Positions 5,193-5,970 of a DNA stretch of 5,970 nt are shown in pieces. Both the position numbers and the translations under genes were made by a program. This DNA comes from Sphingomonadaceae bacterium (GTDB taxonomy: Bacteria; Pseudomonadota; Alphaproteobacteria; Sphingomonadales; Sphingomonadaceae). The stretch is from assembly GCA_009923795.1 (NCBI GenBank), contig RFSU01000141.1, positions 1 to 5,970 of the forward strand, given 5' to 3'. Position 1 is the first letter of the stretch. Each line of letters opens with the position of its first letter. Under the pieces are notes generated by a model. It saw only the letters and a list, made by a program, of their open reading frames with translations. It had not been told where the DNA came from and did no database searches.

Positions 5193-5951
5193 TCATTCCA
5201 CCAAGATGGTCCGCAATGCAGCTTGCACCTTTGCGTCCAAACCGGCCTGTTCAAAATAGCGGACCGATCCGCCATGGACCTGATCAACCTCGTCCCACGC
5301 TGCTTCCAGATAGTCAGGCCTCACCCCGACCAAGGCATCAATTTGTCCCGGACTGGGAAGAAAACCGTAACTTCCCATAAATCCAGGCTCGATCGTGCCG
5401 GCGCGAAACATGTTGTCCCCGAAAATGCTGGAGGCGAGATAATCCAAGAGGATAACCTCTCGCGAAACGCCTGCGAGTTCGAGCAGAAGTGCCACGGCAA
5501 CTCCCGTGCGGTCCTTTCCGGCCGTGCAATTCACAAGCGCCGGAACACGCTCATCTAGCAGCGTCTCGGCAATCGCCCGCCAGTGATTAAGCAGCGATCT
5601 GGGGATGAAGCGATAGGTTTCCCGCATCGTTTCAATCGCAATTTCGGGCTCCGGCCCTTTGCTCAGCCGTTCCCGGCCCTCAAAGCCAAAGACGCGCAGA
5701 TCGGCCTCGACATCAAGGCCGAGCCAATGGCAGTGATCATTGTGCCATTCATGCGGCGCTTCCGCGCGCTCTTGGCTTGACCGCAAATCGATGATGGCCC
5801 GGATGTTCAGCGACCGCAATTCCGCCAATTGCTCTGCGCTGAAATTTCGCGGACCTTCACTGCGGTAAAGGGTGCCTGGACGCACGCGCCCACCAGCGGC
5901 AGGCAGGCCACTAAGATCACGAAAGTTAAGGCTGGTGAGGGGCTCGAGCAT
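5193..5951 (-). CDS. Tyrosine/dual-specificity-type protein phosphatase (Y_phosphatase3-like), 252 aa
   Basis: Cysteine-based phosphatase of the bacterial tyrosine-phosphatase/lipid phosphatase family (often annotated tyrosine-protein phosphatase or protein-tyrosine phosphatase). The N-terminal NFRDLSGL (9-16) and RPGTLYRSEG (24-33) are family hallmarks, followed by IDLRSSQER (54-62). The signature loop CTAGKDRTG (142-150) supplies catalytic Cys142 and Arg148. The residue before the Cys is Asn141 rather than the usual His. A mostly helical C-terminal part (about 165-252) is typical and in related proteins contributes to substrate selection. No signal peptide or membrane segment is seen, so it is probably cytosolic. 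ATG 5951 is preceded directly by an in-frame TGA (5954-5952), so the N-terminus cannot extend further. Ribosome binding is weak (GGGG six bases upstream). It starts the visible operon, with 31 bases between its stop and the dehydrogenase start. Its tie to catabolism is unclear; it may dephosphorylate a protein or small metabolite, or be functionally unrelated. Confidence 0.9.
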   Translation of the reverse strand: MLEPLTSLNFRDLSGLPAAGGRVRPGTLYRSEGPRNFSAEQLAELRSLNIRAIIDLRSSQERAEAPHEWHNDHCHWLGLDVEADLRVFGFEGRERLSKGPEPEIAIETMRETYRFIPRSLLNHWRAIAETLLDERVPALVNCTAGKDRTGVAVALLLELAGVSREVILLDYLASSIFGDNMFRAGTIEPGFMGSYGFLPSPGQIDALVGVRPDYLEAAWDEVDQVHGGSVRYFEQAGLDAKVQAALRTILVE

Positions 5952-5970
5952 TCAAGACCCCGGAAATACT

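Noticed and set aside
5162..5287. N-terminal extension of the dehydrogenase to an upstream start at 5287
   Set aside because: It runs into the phosphatase coding region and puts 42 unrelated residues before the beta-1 strand. ATG 5161 has a good ribosome site.
4076..5380. Long plus-strand open frame of 434 codons
   Set aside because: It lies antisense to the CMD, dehydrogenase and phosphatase genes, which all have intact family motifs. Its translation is rich in Arg, His, Gln and Pro with no recognisable domain, as expected of a high-GC shadow frame.

Overview
The window looks like a piece of an alphaproteobacterial genome, most likely a sphingomonad (Novosphingobium, Sphingobium, Sphingopyxis or a relative). 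This rests on the moderately high GC, compact gene packing and protein character: SDRs, a Sulfotransfer_3-type sulfotransferase and a DUF1214-like protein side by side are familiar from sphingomonad catabolic regions. The genus is an inference from pattern memory, not from a search.

All real genes lie on the minus strand, so transcription runs from high to low coordinates. In that order: (1) a tyrosine/dual-specificity-type phosphatase, 5951-5193; (2) a 3-hydroxyisobutyrate dehydrogenase-like (beta-hydroxyacid dehydrogenase) oxidoreductase, 5161-4304; (3) a carboxymuconolactone decarboxylase-like protein, 4285-3902; (4) an SDR with an NADP-type signature, 3905-3075; (5) a second SDR with an NAD-type signature, 3072-2266; (6) a PAPS-dependent sulfotransferase family protein, 2266-1097; (7) a third SDR, NADP-type, 1100-324; (8) the first 109 codons of a DUF1214-like protein, 327 to beyond position 1. 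Junctions are 31 nt, 18 nt, an ATGA overlap, 2 nt, a TGATG overlap, an ATGA overlap and an ATGA overlap. The set is therefore almost certainly one translationally coupled operon. No terminator or internal promoter is visible, and both operon ends lie outside the window.

Functionally this reads as a catabolic or modifying gene set for a hydroxylated, probably hydrophobic or alicyclic/aromatic compound. Three SDRs and one beta-hydroxyacid dehydrogenase can oxidise or reduce hydroxyl/keto groups. The sulfotransferase can sulfate a hydroxyl, and the CMD-like protein could decarboxylate or act on a lactone/keto acid. The substrate cannot be read from sequence. No RNA genes, mobile elements, CRISPR arrays or significant repeats were seen, and no stretch over 300 bases lacks a gene. 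Nothing here is clearly a new kind of system. The most notable points are the gene combination and a few altered active-site positions (CMD His to Gln, phosphatase His to Asn, divergent substrate loop in the dehydrogenase).
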